DNA of 64,000 bases from positions 1-64,000 of the forward strand of contig CACOYI010000005.1 in NCBI GenBank assembly GCA_902631405.1, given 5' to 3'. Origin of the DNA: K189A clade bacterium. GTDB lineage: Bacteria; Pseudomonadota; Gammaproteobacteria; Pseudomonadales; Azotimanducaceae. The position numbers and the translations under genes are program-made. The notes beneath the pieces are model-generated. The model was not told the origin of the DNA, ran no database searches, and saw only the letters and a list, made by a program, of their open reading frames with translations. Shown in pieces: positions 61,359-64,000 of this stretch. The first letter of the stretch is position 1. Each line of letters starts with the position of its first letter.

Positions 61359-62204
61359 ATCAATTTACTTAGCGATGAGGAAATAAAAAGCCACGCTAGT
61401 GAGATTTTAGAGAAAGGGTATTCCATCTATGAGAACGCCTTCGACGGATCTTTGGTGCAGGCTTTAAAAGAGGAACTTCAGCGACTTGACAGCGTGAGGC
61501 CTGGTGGTGACCTGCCGCCGCAACCTTTTTCGGGTTTCGTCACTAAAAGGTGGTTCGATTTGCTGAATGATGGCCCAATCTGGGAGCAAGTAGCGACGCA
61601 GAAGAGCATTCTAAAGGTCCTAGATGAAGTTTTGGGAGAAGGTTTCCTTCTATCCACCTTGGGTACTGCCGTAATCGGTGCCGGTGAGAAAGCTCAACCG
61701 TTTCACGTTGACGACAGCGTATACTCCTTTCCACGACCCCATCCAAACCTGGTATGTAACACCATGTGGGCAATAGATGACTTCACGAAAGCGAATGGTG
61801 CGACCATGGTAGTTCCTGGCAGTCATCTCTTTAGTGACGACCCAGAACCTGGCAAATACTATGATCACGCCCTTTTAACTATGCCGGCAGGAAGCATCGC
61901 TTTTGTTCTGGGTAGCTGCTACCACGGCGCTGGGGCTAATAATACAAAAATGGAACGTCGCGCGTTAACCGTCAACTACTGCAATGGCTCGATGCGGCAG
62001 CAGGAAAATCTGATGCTGTCTATTCATCCCTCCAAAATGCTTTCTTTCAAATCGGAGCTCCAAGACATTCTTGGTTTCAAGGTTTGCAAAGGAGCGGGGC
62101 ATCTCTTTGCACGAGACCCTAGAATGGAGATGGAGCGTCATTATTCACCGGCTCACGATGACCGAGAATGGCTGGAAAAGAGAAATCAGCCAACGGGCAA
62201 ATAG
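61359..62204 (+). CDS. Phytanoyl-CoA dioxygenase (PhyH) family; apparent start is ATC 61359 (track start TTG 61452)
   Basis: (I/M)NLLSDEEIKSHASEILEKGYSIYENAFDGSLVQALKEEL...QPFHVDDSVYSFPRPH...GATMVVPGSHLFSDD; GGGGAG SD upstream of ATC. Confidence 0.8.
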   Translation: MNLLSDEEIKSHASEILEKGYSIYENAFDGSLVQALKEELQRLDSVRPGGDLPPQPFSGFVTKRWFDLLNDGPIWEQVATQKSILKVLDEVLGEGFLLSTLGTAVIGAGEKAQPFHVDDSVYSFPRPHPNLVCNTMWAIDDFTKANGATMVVPGSHLFSDDPEPGKYYDHALLTMPAGSIAFVLGSCYHGAGANNTKMERRALTVNYCNGSMRQQENLMLSIHPSKMLSFKSELQDILGFKVCKGAGHLFARDPRMEMERHYSPAHDDREWLEKRNQPTGK

Positions 62205-62227
62205 CAACAAAAAACCGAGGAGTTCTC

Positions 62228-63502
62228 ATGACATTTCAACTAATTAGTGCCGAAGAATGGACAGAGCGCTGCAACGCTGACGGAGAATTCAGTATCGCGG
62301 CTCGCCATTGGAATGGAGGCATAAAAATCGTTTCCGACGCAACTACCGTGTGTATCGGCATCGAGAATGGAATTGCAGGAATGTACCGACCAGAGAACGC
62401 TCACGGACTCCTCACATTTGAGGCGCCAGCAGCAACCTGGGAGAAACAACTCGCAGAATTACCTCCGAGGTTTTTCAATGACGTTATGGCAAATATGTCG
62501 ACCCAGTCGGGTATGCGTCGTGAGGGGGATCGGCTAACCGGTGCTCAATACTATCCCGCTGCTGCAAGAGCTCTAGAACTACTTAGGCCAATAAACTTGG
62601 GGACGAGAAAACAGACCGACATTACAAAGCGCGAGGGTGCAATCGACGCCCCAGTAGGGAGATATGTTCATTTAGAATTAGATGGATTTGACCACCGAGT
62701 TTATTTCGAAGAGGCGGGCCAAGGCGGTATACCGCTGCTTCTACAGCATACGGCTGGATGCCACGGTAGTCAGTGGAGGCACCTCTTTGAAGACAACCGT
62801 ATAACCGATCACTTTCATTTAATCGCTTATGACCTGCCTTATCATGGTAAATCATTGCCCCCGGTAGAAAAGAGGTGGTGGCAGGAAAACTATCAGTTAC
62901 GAGGCGAGTTTCTTAGGTCGATACCTATCAAGCTGAGCGAGTGTTTAGATCTAGATCGACCCGTTTTTATGGGTTGCTCAGTGGGAGGATTACTCGCTCT
63001 TGATCTGGCCTGCCGACATCCAGATAAGTTTGACTCGGTTATTTCAGTGGAAGGTGCCCTCAAGATCGAGGGCAATTTGGAAGGAATGCAGGAGATGTGG
63101 CATCCGCAAGTTTCCAGTGATTATAAAGCAAGGGCAATGGAGGGACTTATTGCCCCCGGATCGCCAATTGAGTTCAAAAAGGAAACGGGGTTTGTTTACT
63201 CGAGCGCCTGGCCGGCAGCATTTCTAGGCGATTTGACTTACTACATTGAAGATTTTGATATCCGTAATTTAGCGAGTGAAATAGATACCGACCTCACTTC
63301 GGTGCATATTTTATCCGGAGAATATGATTGGAGTGGTAAATCAGAACTAGGCCGTGAGGCTCACGAGATGATCAAGGGATCAACATGGTCTGAAATGCAA
63401 GGGGTTGGCCACTTCCCCATGTCAGAGAATCCAAAAGTATTCATAAAACACCTCCTGCCAGTACTTGAAATGGTCCGCCAGCGTCGCGCAGAAGCTCCCT
63501 GA
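62228..63502 (+). CDS. Alpha/beta hydrolase
   Basis: PLLLQHTAGCHGSQWRHLFEDNRITDHFHLIAYDLPYHGKSLPP; nucleophile elbow VFMGCSVGGLLALDLA. Confidence 0.87.
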   Translation: MTFQLISAEEWTERCNADGEFSIAARHWNGGIKIVSDATTVCIGIENGIAGMYRPENAHGLLTFEAPAATWEKQLAELPPRFFNDVMANMSTQSGMRREGDRLTGAQYYPAAARALELLRPINLGTRKQTDITKREGAIDAPVGRYVHLELDGFDHRVYFEEAGQGGIPLLLQHTAGCHGSQWRHLFEDNRITDHFHLIAYDLPYHGKSLPPVEKRWWQENYQLRGEFLRSIPIKLSECLDLDRPVFMGCSVGGLLALDLACRHPDKFDSVISVEGALKIEGNLEGMQEMWHPQVSSDYKARAMEGLIAPGSPIEFKKETGFVYSSAWPAAFLGDLTYYIEDFDIRNLASEIDTDLTSVHILSGEYDWSGKSELGREAHEMIKGSTWSEMQGVGHFPMSENPKVFIKHLLPVLEMVRQRRAEAP

Positions 63503-63511
63503 GCCGACAAC

Positions 63512-64000
63512 CTAGTCGTTGAAACCAAAAACACCGAGGTTAAAAAGATAATCCATTGATTTGCGGGTGGACAAAAACTGACTTTTTTCCAGATTGTTAG
63601 CAGAAATAACTTCATCGACATAAAACCGTCTAGAGGTGGGTAGCATGCCGTTTAATAGATTCATCAATAGCTTAGACGGGACACCATTCTTGGATGGATA
63701 ACGAGCACGTCTAGTTTCCGCTACAGTAATTTCAAAGAGAGAATCAGTACCATCATCTGGAACAATGATCTCTTCAGTTGCTGCATTAAAAACACAGTAG
63801 AAATTGTTCCTGGATTCCTCTGGAGAGGCATATTTTCTTAACTCTAATGATGGCGACTTCAGCGTAAACAAGAGCAACATAGACCGATTTAGGGTAGACA
63901 ACGATGAGTATTTGGCAGGCAACTCTGAACTCACCGCTCGAAGCTTTGCTTTGAGGGTTGTCGGCGAAAGAGATGGCCTAGTGAATTGAATTATCTCCGT
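63512..64000 (-). CDS. Hypothetical protein, likely 5' truncated by window edge
   Basis: Frame remains open to base 64000 upstream of the GTG start at 63934 (TEIIQFTRPSLSPTTLKAKLRAVSSELPAKY...). Confidence 0.45.
   Translation of the reverse strand, partial: TEIIQFTRPSLSPTTLKAKLRAVSSELPAKYSSLSTLNRSMLLLFTLKSPSLELRKYASPEESRNNFYCVFNAATEEIIVPDDGTDSLFEITVAETRRARYPSKNGVPSKLLMNLLNGMLPTSRRFYVDEVISANNLEKSQFLSTRKSMDYLFNLGVFGFND

Overview
The window looks like one continuous piece of a gammaproteobacterial-type chromosome, judging by gene content and the tig-clpP-clpX-lon-hupB-ppiD order. Roughly 1-20 kb is conserved housekeeping: an AddA/RecB-like helicase-nuclease truncated by the window edge, DAHP synthase, nfuA, an AcuI/YhdH reductase, sohB, nudC, nhaB, dnaQ, rnhA, ppiD, hupB, lon, clpX, clpP and tig. 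Roughly 20-64 kb is a gene-dense accessory/catabolic region. It holds two GPH-like MFS carriers, a copper amine oxidase, crotonase, two LLM flavin oxidoreductases, acyl-CoA dehydrogenase, class-III aminotransferase, an orphan carboxyltransferase coupled to a penicillin-acylase-like gene, two PhyH dioxygenases, photolyase, two amidases, haloalkane dehalogenase, BVMO+SDR, a ribose-type ABC importer and an Ldh-family dehydrogenase. Two tRNAs are readable: His-GTG (minus) and Arg-TCT (plus). The most unusual locus is 39.7-44.2 kb. It has a TSP3-repeat lipoprotein gene with a cohesin-like C-terminus, convergent with a secreted beta-helix-like protein and a TSP3/dockerin-like protein. Reading across ORF boundaries shows two genes broken by single in-frame stops (39973 TAA, 45758 TGA), one by a 1-nt frameshift (59636), and three whose apparent N-termini begin at ATT/ATC codons behind good Shine-Dalgarno sequences (20192, 45641, 61359). 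A Fur-like palindrome lies at 22012-22044. No CRISPR array, integrase, transposase, prophage or known defence system was recognised. All family calls come from reading the sequence and were not searched against a database.
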